A DNA stretch of 64,000 nt from Paulownia fortunei (lineage: Eukaryota; Streptophyta; Magnoliopsida; Lamiales; Paulowniaceae), in NCBI GenBank assembly GCA_019321725.1, contig CM033110.1:1706729-1770728 (forward strand), in the 5' to 3' direction. The first letter of the stretch is position 1; each line of letters begins with the position of its first letter. Below the pieces are notes generated by a model. It did not search any database. It was not told the DNA's origin and was given only the letters and a program-made list of their open reading frames with translations. Both the position numbers and the translations under genes were made by a program. Of the stretch, positions 13,801 to 26,830 are shown one piece after another.

Positions 13801-14459
13801 ACTGGAGGAAGAAATCAACCAAACTACGCCATTATCGCGGTAATCCATAAAAAGTAAATAAAGAATTCTCATGCAAGATTAGGACATTAATCAGAATCAT
13901 CTTGAACTTAATTGCATAGAGCAGACAACATTCAAGAAAATGATCTCATTTTTCTTATATACACTACTAGATTTCATGAACATAGATGATGCCCATTTAA
14001 TCTAAATTATTTGACTTTAATATGCAGAAAATTTGATTGTGTGATTAGGGTAACAAATTAAAGCTGATCAGCAATCCAGTTCCCACTCAGGAAATGTTCA
14101 AAAACCATGGAAGATTATTCAATGACACTCCACAAATAAGAAAACTCACATTAAGCAAAAGGAACCTCCTCTCCAGACCCAGCAGCCACATCGCAGTAGC
14201 CAAGCCCAGAACGCACAAAATTGAGCTCACACGACGGCTCGGAAACGGTGGCGTAGTACTCCGTCCGTGTGGCATCAGCCTCCAAACGGGTGGCGGCAGC
14301 CACCGCTGAAGCCGCCAGAAGCCCCGCAGCAAATCCCATTATTTGCTTCTTGATGCTGGTAGCAGGAATACTAATACTAGAGCATGAAGCACCGGCTTTG
14401 AAAGCTTGGAGGGGGTGAGGTTTCAGTGTTAAGGGAGTTAACTGGGAGGCTGCCGCCAT
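10804..14459 (-). pseudogene. Decayed lumenal FKBP-type prolyl isomerase gene, FKBP16-2/PnsL4-like
   Basis: The reading starts at 14459 with a plastid-type N-terminus (MAAASQLTPLTLKP, a hydrophobic GFAAGLLAASAVAAA stretch) and continues through TRTEYYATVSEPSCE and SGLGYCDVAAGSGEE, typical of thylakoid FKBP16-2 (PnsL4), an accessory subunit of the chloroplast NDH complex. Splice-bounded pieces follow at 11667-11707 (very degraded), 11488-11548 (VIKGLAQGILGGGG), 11313-11381 (HIPPYLVYEPESAGC) and 10804-10879 (GDCNIPENA then DVSFVDDVYKGNRK). Damage: an in-frame TAA at 14151-14153 just before a strong gtgagt donor; a frameshift near 10848-10852; no convincing exon for the NIHYTARFADG...FDSSYK segment; changed residues such as LAQ for LDQ, LPM for PPM, and VYEPES for the usual AYGPEP. 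The twin-arginine motif expected before the hydrophobic stretch reads KK. Exon order and most splice sites survive, so loss looks fairly recent. A diverged but expressed paralogue is less likely. Confidence 0.82.
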
Positions 14460-14712
14460 TTTTGTTTCATGTTGGTGGTTTTTGTAACTGAAATTTGGAA
14501 ATGGAAATGGATTGTTTTTTTTATATCTTGTGGGCTGTGTGGCATTTTATGGGATAATGGATTTTGTCAAGAGAATTGGATCCAGGAATCAGTCATCACC
14601 GATTTATAATTTGATCGATTGAACTATCCAATCCTATTTTAAAAATATTATATATAAATTATTATATTTGATGTGGAATTATAATATCTCATAGGTTTAG
14701 TAAATTTAAGGA

Positions 14713-14740
14713 ATTATTATTATTATTATTATTATTATTT
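14713..14740. repeat. (ATT)n microsatellite
   Basis: About nine ATT units in a row lie in the divergent promoter region. Confidence 0.9.
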
Positions 14741-15338
14741 TGAATGGCATTAATTCTACATTGAATTAGACGTGAAATATATTAACTTGAAAAACATTGC
14801 TTAAACTCTTAAAAACTATTTAAAATAATTATCACTATATTCGATTGATTGGTTCATTAATTTCTAGAGATAAATATTTGTATCTACATTTTCTTAAATT
14901 CAATTTAATAAGACATTTTTTTACTATATGTTTTGTTGATTCATTCAAGTAGAATAGACTTCTCTTTTATTGTTAAGTTCTTTTCAATTCGTTGTCGCAA
15001 TTTTTCATTTATCTATCCAAACAATTTACATAGATAAAAAATATATGATATAAAATCACAGAGCTCGAGCACTGTATCTCTTTTTCTTCAAATTATATAC
15101 GGTCAATTTCTAGTACGATTACATAGTAATGTCGGAGTGAATTTCGTGAAATTGAACCACCATTGTTAAACCAACCTCTCCACTCTTCATGCTGTGGTGA
15201 TAAGTTGTTATTACCAACAAACTTGTCCAACCATGACCTCTTCTTCATACCAACCTTTCATCCCCCTAACTATACATATGCCATTTTCACAGCTTATTTC
15301 TCCCCTTTGCCAACCTCATTTCACCCTCTAACCACCCT

Positions 15339-15359
15339 CCCCCCCCCCCCCCCCCCCCC
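15339..15359 (+). repeat. 21-base poly-C tract in the MADS 5' leader region
   Basis: An uninterrupted run of 21 cytosines lies 85 bases upstream of the MADS start codon, inside a pyrimidine-rich segment. Such a run is unusual in a genome this AT-rich. It could fold as an i-motif/G-quadruplex pair and is also a likely place for sequencing error. Confidence 0.9.
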
Positions 15360-15443
15360 AAAACCTCTCCAATTCCCCAAACCATACTTTGAATCTATGA
15401 AATTCTTGCTCATGTTATAGATAAACATACATCAAATCAAAAA

Positions 15444-18400
15444 ATGGGACGAAGTAAGCTTCCAATCAAGAAAATAGAGAACACCACTAATCTTCAGGTT
15501 ACATTCTCCAAACGCAGATATGGTCTCATCAAGAAGGCTTATGAAATAGCAGTTCTGTGCGACATTGATTTGACTTTGATTATGCTCTCTCCTTCTGGTC
15601 GTCTCAGCCATTTCTCTGGTAGGAAAAGGTAATATTCAAAGAGGCCAGATATCCATTTTGGAAAATATATATCTTGAGTTTTTTTTTTTTTTTTTTTATA
15701 ACAAGAAAATTTTGATAATTATTTTTATGTACTTATTCGAATATTTGATTGATTAATCATTGCTCGTGTAATGGTGACAGAGTCGAAGATGTGATTTACC
15801 GTTATATTAACCTCTCTGACCGTGATAGAGGAGGGTAACCTTTCTTGTTATCATTGTATTTTCGTCTCAACTCTTTCTTGTACTTTTAACTTACTCGATT
15901 TTATTTTGTTGGTTTGCCGATGTATTTTTTGTAAAATGCAGGATTATCCCTAATAGAGAGGTAAGTTTAACTTGACATACATCAAATGATACACTAGTCT
16001 TTTGTGGTACCTATATATAATAATATGATATTATATTCGATGAGATGTACTGAATATACATTTTACTACATGTTTTACACACAGTTACATATATGTGCGT
16101 GTGAATTTATATGAATATATGATAAAATGTACACTCGATATACACCATTGAGTGTAGCCTTTATAAGAATATGATACTCGTTGACGCATTGATGCAGCAA
16201 ATAATGAGCACTTTAATGAAAATCAAAGCTGAAAAGGATCTTGCTATGCAAAGGTCTGTCTGTCAAATATTTCTTTCTTGTTAATTTACATTTTTTTTAA
16301 GATTTTTTTTTATTTGGATAATAATATTTAATCATTTGGATCAGTCCTGCAACACCTGGCTCTGATACTGAGGTAAAAAGATTGTTCTATAATCTTTTAA
16401 ACAGAGAAGATTTTACTTAGCAAACTCAGATTTTATCACCACAACACAAATAATTTTTTTTTTTTTTTTTTTCCAGGAAATACAGAAAGAGATTCTTGAT
16501 TTGCAACATCAACTTGAGAGTGCTGAAGAACAGCTTAGGTACTCAGCCAAGCTTGAGCCAAATTTGCCAAATCCATTAGAGAAACAAATAACAACAAAAA
16601 TAAGAAAATAATCATAATATTAACGACAATACTTTTATGTTCCAATGATACTTTTTTTCTCTTTGTTCGTTCAAAGGGTGTTTGAACCAGATTCAGACAA
16701 GTTTACATCTCTAGAAGAATTTCAATCATGCGAAGTGCGACTTGTGGAGGCACTGCGCCGTGTAACACAAAGAAAGGTAAGACAACACTCAAGACACTTA
16801 CGCTTTATATTTGTTTGGTTTAAGGATTTTGATAAGGAAAAAGAATTTAAAAAAAAAAAATAGAATTAAAGAAATACAAAATCTTAAGTCTGTTTGCTTG
16901 TTTAAGGAAAACAGTAAGGAAACGACGGGGGAGAAGGGAGTGATGAATGTGTTAAAGAAGGAGAGAGAATGCACTATATTTCCCTCAAATTTTATTTCAT
17001 TTTAATATTTTCGTTAGAAACCAAACAAACGAAATTATTTTTCCTAGCATATTTTTTTATTTTCCTTGCTAAAATTCTTGTACCAAATATAGCATTAGTT
17101 TCTTGGCTTCATTTTCTTGTATTCTTCCCTAATTGAATTGTAAATGCTAATTGAAAAAAAAATAAAATTCTCATCTTAACCCCCATTTTTGCCACTACTT
17201 AATTTTAATTTCAGAGAATCCTCCTAAGCAAAGTGGGACAACAATCAAGTTATCAAGACACCATACAGGTAACAAATAAAATACACGCATTTCTTATTTT
17301 CTTGTTGTAATATTTGGACTTTACATTAGAGGAATGATTTATGGTTGTCTTTTACTGCATGATTTATTCGATAAAACAATATAATTAACGTGTTCTTTTT
17401 CTTCATTTATTTACAAAAGCAAATAAATACAGTGGTCCAATACATCACTGAAGCACAAGCACACGGAGCAGAACCCTTACTCGAGAACGATGATGATCAT
17501 GGAATTGAGTTAAGCAATGTGGATCATATGAATTTTGGATCTGATGCATGTTCTGCTACTCTAAGGTGTGGACATCTTTCGTTTTAATTTTGGGTTTTAT
17601 AGAAATTTATAAACATAAATTTGTGAAATAAATGCGAGTAGTTAGCATATCATAAAAGAAAATGTTTTGCATAAAACAAGATTTATTGTATCTTCAGGTT
17701 TATTAAATTAGTCGTCATCTTGATACTTTACATAACCCGAGAGGCAACTTATTATTTTTTTTTTTTTTTGTGTATATATATATATATATATATATCAACC
17801 CACTAAAGTCGATTAATTGCAGGTTATCATTGTATATATGGTTCGGATCCCTGATAAACTACTACTTTTTTTCTATAGAGTTTTCTTTATTCATCTTAGT
17901 TTAGTGTGTTAATTTACATTGAGACATTTATATGAAGATTGAAGCTTCATAATGAAACATATCTAACCAATTTAAGACCCAAAAAAATGGAAGATACTTT
18001 GAAGTTAAATTTGCTATACAACATAAATCATATTCTAGCAAGAAAATATGAACGATCGTTGTTATAACAGTTTTCTCCCCAACCTTACATATATATCTTC
18101 TAAAATTATATTCCTATGAGTATCTTTGTCCAATAATTGTGCAATTATGATAATATAAGAAGAGAAATACTATATATGGTACTAATGAAACTCATTTCAT
18201 TTTAATTCACATTAAATTAGCAATATCTTCAAAATGTGCAAACATGCCAGCATTTTTGTGAACTTATTATTACGCTAGAAACTACTTGTCACCATCAGTT
18301 AAATAGTAGAACAAATTTAAACTTTACTTCAAACTATATATATTATATAAAACAATTATGATAGCTATTTTGTGGAACCATTCAAAGATATCATTGGAAA

Positions 18401-20062
18401 AAATACATTTTATAACGTAGCTATAAATAAAATAATTTGTTATAAGGTCTACATTTTCTTTCTTCATTGGTAAGTCGTTTATTTGATTCTAAAGTTTGCA
18501 CCAAGATAATTTTGTAGAATTAGGTAAGTTTATAATTTTTTTGTTGACCATAGTCTTCAATTAAGTTGTATTTGTTGTTTGTATCAATCTGAATTATTGC
18601 TCACTTCAAATTTTAGGAAGCGTTCGTCACCAACAGTTTATGAATCCGTATCCCAAACAAGTGGAAATGAGAATGCTCAAACTGCCGATGGATGTCAAAG
18701 CAGCCACCCAAACGACGATGGCTATCAACAATTCCATTCCTCAAAAGATATCTATACTTCTTTTCTGCCACCAGAAAGTTCAAGTTCTTTTGCCAAGGTT
18801 CTCATTATTTTCTGATATCTAATGCTTGTTTATGTACAATAAGTTACTTATTACACCATAAGTATTATCACTGACTAGATATAATGTCTGAATCATGCAT
18901 GGTAAGAAAATGGTATACCTATAAGCAATTCTAAATCAGGGTGATAACTAGAATTTTTTTTCTATTTAGTATTATAGTTTAAATTGCTTAATTCGAAAAA
19001 GATAGCACCAGAGAAGAAAATGAGAGGATGAACATTTATGTTATGATTGGATATTGGGTTTTAATGAGGAAAATACCTAGGGAAACCTCATTCGAAATAA
19101 TAGAATTTTGTGATACTTTTTAATATTTTTCTTTTTTTTCGATGTGGTATCAACTCGATTCTTTGATTCCCAAATTGGATGTTAATTATAGAATGGATCA
19201 ATGCCTGCATTACATCAAGTCGTTAGGAGCGCCGTAATTATTTCAATAAAAAACTTTTTGATGCTCAAGTCAGAAACATAAAGAGAAGGATAATGTGAGA
19301 GAGCAAATGATTTAAATCAACAGAAATAATATAAATGAATTATGTACCGTACTTAGCGAAGCCTGAATGAACACCCACATCCTTCTCTTCTCCCTTTTGT
19401 GGCTATCGAACCTGAACCCATTGAAAGGGTGAAAGTGAAAAGTGGTTAAATGAGGTATTTATAATATTCTTGAGAAGGGTTATTATTTAGTGTTAGATGG
19501 TGCATGGATCATATGAGCCCTATGAGCTTGTTGGATTTTCTTAAAATTATTTATTTATTTATTTATTTGACCTTGCACTATTAGGACATGTCTCATCATT
19601 AATTAAGATCCAGAGGTCCAAACACAGGCTTAGGGGCCATCTGAGACAATGCGCATGATGGATATAAAAATAATAACAGAACCATGAACATTAGCATATT
19701 CTAGTACATATCATATCATTATTTGCATTACTACATAGATTCATGCTAAGTTATAATCTTTACAATGTCTGTCTTAAATCAAAATAATGAGCTTTGAACC
19801 AAGATCACCACGAGATGATTGAATTCACAACTTTTATAATTGTGAATTATTACGTAGCTTTTTCATCCAAATTAAATTTGCATCAATTCAAAATTTCATT
19901 CTTCACAAATAAATATTATGTTAGGTATAATATGATGCATGTTTTGCACTTGTGCAGGGTGTAATGGAGGGCCCAACAGGAGTCCTTACTACACTAGACC
20001 AAGAAGCCATGTTCTTAGCATCACAAAGCCACCAACTGCCATCAAGTGAACTTCATCTATAA
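15444..20062 (+). CDS. MIKC*-type MADS-box transcription factor, AGL66/AGL104-like
   Basis: Eleven exons join in frame at GT..AG sites: 15444-15628, 15781-15834, 15942-15960, 16198-16253, 16345-16372, 16477-16538, 16677-16776, 17215-17268, 17420-17565, 18617-18797 and 19958-20062, giving 329 residues, close to the length of AGL66/AGL104. Residues 1-60 are the MADS DNA-binding and dimerisation domain ([41 protein letters not shown]). An intervening part follows ([11 protein letters not shown]), then a K-like coiled coil spread over many short exons ([35 protein letters not shown]). The glutamine/serine-rich C-terminus ends [14 protein letters not shown]. The VEDV.RYINL and FEPD blocks and the many small exons mark the MIKC* class, S clade. 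In Arabidopsis these act as S/P-clade heterodimers in the nucleus of maturing pollen. The reading frame is intact. The tract upstream is poly-C. Confidence 0.93.
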
Positions 20063-22573
20063 GTTGATTCTTGTTGAGCCCAATAGAAAAGTAGTACATA
20101 CAATTATCTAAATACATACTATTCTTATTTAGGTTTAATTTTCACACATGATTGGGATTGTTTCAATGTTTTTCCATGCAACCATAATGACTATGCATAC
20201 TGTTGTATTGAGAAAAATGCTTCTGCAATTTGGTTAACAAGTGTAGTTCTTCAATTTTAATCGCCTTTTTTTTTGTTACTATTGCAATTAATTGAGCAAA
20301 TACAGTTGAGTCGAATTACATTATATCTGGTTGAGAACGATTATATGAAATGATATATTAAATACATTATCCGTAGCTACTTTCAATTGTGTTTTTTCCC
20401 TTGTAGTGAATGAGAGGATCAAAGGGTTGTTTGAGTACTGAGTTTTTGCAACTTCTTTAGACATGACCACATTTTTTGTTTATGCTTTGTAAATAAGGTG
20501 GGTATTATTTTTGAGATAAGATGAGGTCATATCTATCTTTGCTTTTTTTTTTTTATGTTAAAAGTATTATTGGAATAATTATTAATTGGACTAAGCAAAA
20601 TGAATGTATTATGCCACTAGACAGAAGAAAAAAGGGAAAAACAAGGAAAAAGAAATACATACATACATGTGCACGGTCTTATGAGAAATACGTGTCTTAG
20701 AATGTGGAGCAGTAAAATTACACTGTATGAGAATTTATGATTAAAAAGTAGTCATTTCACAATTTTTTCCTTTTTTCTAATAACAAGACCAAAATGAAAG
20801 AAACTACTTTAAAGTAATTTATGTAAAATGCTAGTGAGGATAAAAATATTTATATGTGTATATGTCCATATATATGTGTGTATGTGTGTATATGAGTGTG
20901 TGTGTCTGTATTTCCTCTTCTTTATATCCATTCATTGAAACAAACAAAATTATGATGGTAATGAAATAAATCGATGATTATATCATCATTTGAACAATGC
21001 ACTGTTTGTTAAATTAAAAAGATAAATTATTTTTAATTTGGCCCTTTTGTTGTCTAACTATGAAAGTGCATATTCATTGCATATGAACGTCAAATAATAC
21101 ACTTCTCAATAAAAATGATAAATTTTCTTAATCCAATAAGAAAAATAAAGGAAGGAGTTGTTGAATATAAATTCTTGAATAGATCAAGTCAATTTTAAAA
21201 TGGTTTAAGCAAAAAGCAAATTTACTTGAAAAAAATCCAAAATTGCTTCAATCATATGTAACTTTATATATCTAAAACCAAAGGCAATAAAACCAAAACT
21301 TTGAAATTAACAATAAAAGAAACTTAATTATCTTGACCCAAAATATTAAATCAGTTGGGAAAATTAGCTACCCGTAGAAGCACTAATACTTAACAAGTTA
21401 ATGATAAATGGCAAAATGCTGAAACTAAGTATAAATTAAATAAAAATTACTATGATGATAAAATTTATTGGAATATGTAAATGAGATTATTGTCTAATTA
21501 GAGTTTGTTTCATGACTCCTCTAGTGCTTTCTTTTGGTTATTTTATAATATTGATTGCACATGTTACATGAAATCAATAGCTAGTCCAACCATAGTTTCT
21601 ATTTTAGTTTATTTAGCTCCTTAGAAGACCTACTTTCTATCATAAAAGAATAATATTTTAATTTATTCTGACTAGATTTTTTTTTTAACTATAGTAAAAG
21701 AATAATATTTTTCAATATCACTAGTTCTGTTTAATCATCATTTAGTAAAAATAATATTTTTGCCAAACCTCTCCACAAACATAACAATATTCATAAGCTC
21801 ATCAGGTGTCAAACTTATTAACAAACATGACGACGCTCATAAGTTCAATATGTGTCAATTTTCAATTGTTGAGACCTACCTTTTGAACTTCATAATTCCC
21901 ATAAATCAAGAAAATAATCAAAGAAGTGAATGTCTTTTGACAATAACTATAGCAACAATTTGTTTGTACTCTATAATAATTTGTTTGTTCTCTATAGTAC
22001 ACATGGCCACAGCATGAGCCAATTGCAAATCTTTGTTGTGTTTGTCATCTCCTGGTAGCATTCTCTTCCATAAACCAGCCTCTAAGTCCTCAACCAAAAT
22101 AGGGGGTTAATTTTTCAATGTTTAGAATCATATTGTAACAACTAGTAGTCTATAAGTATATATAAATTGTAACAAGCTATATTTGGGGGCATACGGTGAT
22201 TCTTTCTCCATATGGGTTGTTAATTGACCTACTAAAATATCACCGATCTCCACTCAAGATCCGAACATCACAAGTCCATTATATCACAGGTATCCATAAT
22301 GACAATGAAATATTTAACAAAACTTCTATTTTTGATATTCGACATGATAATGATTTAAAAAATAAAATTTAGTTTGTGCCATGATATCATCTTAGTATCA
22401 CACATATCGCATCAACAAAGTTGGATATCTGTAAATTCTTTCAATAAAAGTGACAAGTATATTGCAATCTAGTATGCGTGATGTTCCAATGGATAAAATC
22501 GGCTTTAAAGAAATTTTTTAATAATGGGAAAATGTCTTTATGCCAAAAAAAGAAAATCTTCATTCTATGCTCT
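20063..22573. other. Gene-free region between the two convergent MADS genes
   Basis: Both MADS genes end toward this 2.5-kb stretch, so it holds their 3' UTRs and terminators. It is AT-rich with a TG/TA-rich microsatellite at about 20845-20912. No protein-coding exon was recognised. Confidence 0.6.
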
Positions 22574-25500
22574 TTACTTGGAAAAATTTCCCAAGTTAAA
22601 ATTCTCATCAAGAAGCAAGTCCTCCCACTCCCATAAATTGCTCTTCTGAATCTTCGATGCCCACAATGTGTTGTCTCCAAAAGTATCCTATATGCATGAC
22701 AAAGAAAACAAGAATGCAATAAATTTTTTGGATATATCTTGAACTGCAGATAGAAGAGAAGAAAATGTCAACACAATATTAAATCACTAACTAGAAAATG
22801 TGCTTGCCTCTGAAGGGCTTTATCTTTTAAGAATTATATTATCATTAACTAAAGTTTTTTCTCTTTTGTTTAATGATTTTCTGCAAATAGGTTGTCGGCA
22901 TACTTGATAAATGGGTTTGAGTAGAACTTGTCCCCTACTCAAGAGGCATTAATGAACGGAAAAAAGACTAGTAATTATTAACAATTTCTTACAATATTAC
23001 CTCTTGTTGCGGATTATCAAATGGTGTATCTTGGGATACTTCCTTTTGTGGATGAACTTGATATGGAACCTCTGATTGATCACTTGTATGAATTTTATTA
23101 CAGCTAACTCTGTAAGAATCTTCCTCATCAGCATTATCATTGCTCATGTTATTACCATAATCCATGTTAACTTGGCCTATTTCTTCTCCCTCAATGTTGG
23201 TGAACTGGCTGAAGTTCAAAGTTCCGTATTGCAAGCTAGTTTCCATCTTGTCATATTGAGGAGCATTAGTTGTCACTATTGTGGTAGATGTGAATCTATC
23301 AAAAATAACATGAATAGTGCATGGTGGCAAAATATTAGTAAAAGTACTTGATAGAAACGGAACGTCTAATTGTCCCTCTTGAGCAAATTAAGAGAGAATA
23401 TGAAATTCAAATTATTTAAAGTTTACCTTGGAGGTTGGGTGGTGCATAAGCTCGGGGTGGAGTTGTGAATTGCATTTGAAAAAGTCGCCTATGTGAAGAT
23501 TTTGAGCTCTTTTTTAGGTATCATGACTTCAAAAAATTATCCTTATCTGTAAATTCTAAACTTAATATGTATACATACCGAGGAGAAATTATTCCAGGCA
23601 TTAACATTATTTTGTCCGGGGAAGTTGAGTAAGGCTTGATCCACCACAAATGGTTGCTGCAACAAAATTGTCGATTCTTTGTTAAGGAGTAATTGCAAAT
23701 AAGTTCTTGGAATTTCATAATGTAGTTAAAATATTTGTACCTGTTGTGGAATTTGGGATGGGGGAATTTGAGCATATGATGTAACCACAATTCCTGAATT
23801 AAGGATCATCGAAGAATGTGGGATCGAAAAATTGTATTTATTTGATGAGATGGGAAGGTTTGATATATTTGATGGCCCTGGATTCATATTTGGCGTGCAT
23901 TTTGTTTGATCAAATAAGTCTTGAAATATGTTGTCGCGAACTCTGGCACTATAAAGAAAACCATTCAAATTAGTATCTATTTGAATTTTTAGATATAGAT
24001 TAAACCATGTATCTTTGTCCTAACATTCACGTGAAAGTAATATTATATATTATTTACTTTTTATATCTGATCTTGATGTAAATATAATAAAAAAATAGAG
24101 CGGGACACTCAACAAGTAGGTAAATAAAAATAACATAGCAGAATTTCACCTGTATGGACTTATCCAAGGATCAAGTTGCATCAGAATCTGTCCGGTGGTA
24201 GGGTTTTGTGTGGTTAAAGTGAGTTCATTCTCATTGAAATGTGAGGAAAATGGAATGCCGTCTTGGTTCTCCAACTCCATCCGATCCATCTAATTAAAAT
24301 CTAAGTACATTACTATGATAAAAACAATTGCATATTACGCAAATTTTTCATATAAATATATTGTCCTTACTTGAAAATTTGGTTGCGTATATGATGTTGA
24401 CAAATTACTGAATAATGTACTCTAAATAACAAAAGAGTATTAGCAATTGTTAAAAGTTGATAAAAGAATACAAGATCAATACTTTTTCCACCCATAATTA
24501 AATAAAGATTATCAACACTAACTTTTCTAGCTATGACTCTTTCTAAAGAATGGTTTATGTTTCTCTCACACCAAGATAATTGGTGCAAAGAAGATTCTTG
24601 CTCTGGATCTAGTTCATAATCCCTACACATTGAAAAGAAATATATAGTTAAAAATTTCACCTCAAACAATTTCGGGCTAGAAATTTAAGCAAAGATTCAA
24701 CATACAAAAACATTACCGGAGATCTGCCTCTAAAATTTGCAACTCTAGGCCACTCTTTTTAATTTGCAATTCAAGATTCTGATGAGACATAATAAAAACT
24801 AACCAAATTAAAAAAAAAATCACAATTTTTGTAAACAAGGGTTAACAATATCATATAGAGAAATAACGAAGATATACTTACCTCAATTCTTGTATCCATG
24901 CATTCCAAAAATCAAACGGAATAGTAGAATTCAATATGCACCGCAATCAAATTATTATAGTCAGATAATGAATCAACTTTGTATTAAAGAAAAAAGATAT
25001 AATATTATATTAAACAACAAAATCTAAACATCGAGACACCAAAAATTTAGTACAAAGAAGGGATAACTAAAGGATTTGTATAGAACTAATAAAAAAGAGC
25101 AGATGCGGATGTCTCATAATGTTCTTATATTGTATTAGTGAAGAATCTTTAGTAATCCACATTATTCAAGATCGATTATAGTGACGTGTACGAGAAAAGG
25201 GATTGCTATTGGTTGATGTAACATAGTAAAAAAAATCTTTATAAAGTCAAAAAGTAGAAAGTAAGGATTTTGTTATTTATATCACCTAAAGAGATATACA
25301 TTATTATGCATGTGAAATTGGAGAGCTTTATATTTAAGAAAAGAGCAAAAGCAAAATTGTTGATAACTACATTTTGCACAAAACCAACATTCTGATTTTT
25401 GACCTATTATACAATGGCCATAACAATGTATGGGAGATGATAATCTAAGTTGATCATGTATTCCTTGTAAAGAGCAATATCATTTGAAGAGTATCTGGAT

Positions 25501-26793
25501 GGGTAATGGTGAAAATGCATATATATTGAATTATATTGAATTACGGATTAAGCGCTACCTATTTTACATTGTATTGTAATAATTTCTTCAAAACAATATC
25601 TTTTCCACAATATGATACTTCTATAGGACTTTAAGTTCTCACTAATGATATGTCAATTTACACCAGAGCTACCTATGAGGTACAAAATATTTTAAGTAGT
25701 TAAGTATACAATATGTGTATGTATTATTACATTTCTTGTAAAAGTGAGAGTATCTTCCTTTATCATGAAGTTGGATAGTGGAGAATGCTATGAATGAACT
25801 ATCTTTTATAACAATAATATTGTTAATGATAATGAATGAAAATATTTATCCTATGCCACTATGGTATATTTTATAGGATCTTGAAAATACGATAAATAAT
25901 TGACAACTATTGACAAAAACGAAGAATCTAATATATTGATAGGACTGTGAAAGTACGACAAACTAATGATAATTATTTAATAAAAAGGAACATCCAAATA
26001 TATTGGTAGGATGTTAAAAGTACAACAAATTTAATGAAGTACGACAAATTTAATGATATCAGGTTGAAAAGGAAATATTTTGAGGTATCAAGTTGGATTC
26101 AAATTCTAACTTATCTAATTTTATGAGTGAAATTTTTTGTATCTTGACATTTGGTCATAGAAAAATAATCTATCATTCCTATACTAGAAAAGAAAGAAGA
26201 ATTAAGACCTAATGTTTTTGATAAACATATTAATGATGATAGTAACTCTTACAGAATAAAATCTATAAACAATGGAATATTTTGGTATTGGATCGAATTA
26301 AAAACACATATAAAATCACCATATATAGTTACACAAAAAGTGATATTTTGGCGTATTCGAAGATATTAGACATAGATATTCTATTAAATTGAGTTTTTTT
26401 TAACATGTGAAACATACAATTTGTTGGTATATTTATCATTACATTTGTTGAAATGAAAACAAAGACCACATTCTCTGCCTTTAGCAAAAATAAAACAAAT
26501 GGACAAACAAACATCTAAAAAAAGCTTAGTTTTAATAAATCTTTAATGTAATACTAGCCTTCTCTTTTCACCTTAAACACACAAAACTTCTGTTTATTTA
26601 TTTATTTATTTTTCATCTTGCTAACTCATGTAAGTTTGACATCTTATGTTTTAACTGCTAACATTTATTTTTAAAAGAATAATTGCACATACATAATAAT
26701 TTTTTGATTTTATTCAAAATGAAAGAGCATCAATAGATATATAAAACACAACAGACACATCCAAATTCAAATGTGAACACACACACACACACC

Positions 26794-26830
<37 letters not shown>

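Larger units (their letters stand above)
14460..15443. other. Divergent intergenic region between FKBP pseudogene and MADS gene
   Basis: The FKBP reading runs leftward from 14459 and the MADS gene rightward from 15444, so these 984 bases would hold both promoters. The sequence has an (ATT)n run at 14713-14740 and a C/T-rich leader that includes a 21-base poly-C tract before the MADS start. I could not pick a convincing TATA box. Confidence 0.6.

Noticed and set aside
22441..22719. Minus-strand frame that first looked like a stray reverse-transcriptase fragment.
   Set aside because: In another frame the same bases (22574-22687) form the last exon of the minus-strand MADS gene, with a good acceptor and in-frame stop.
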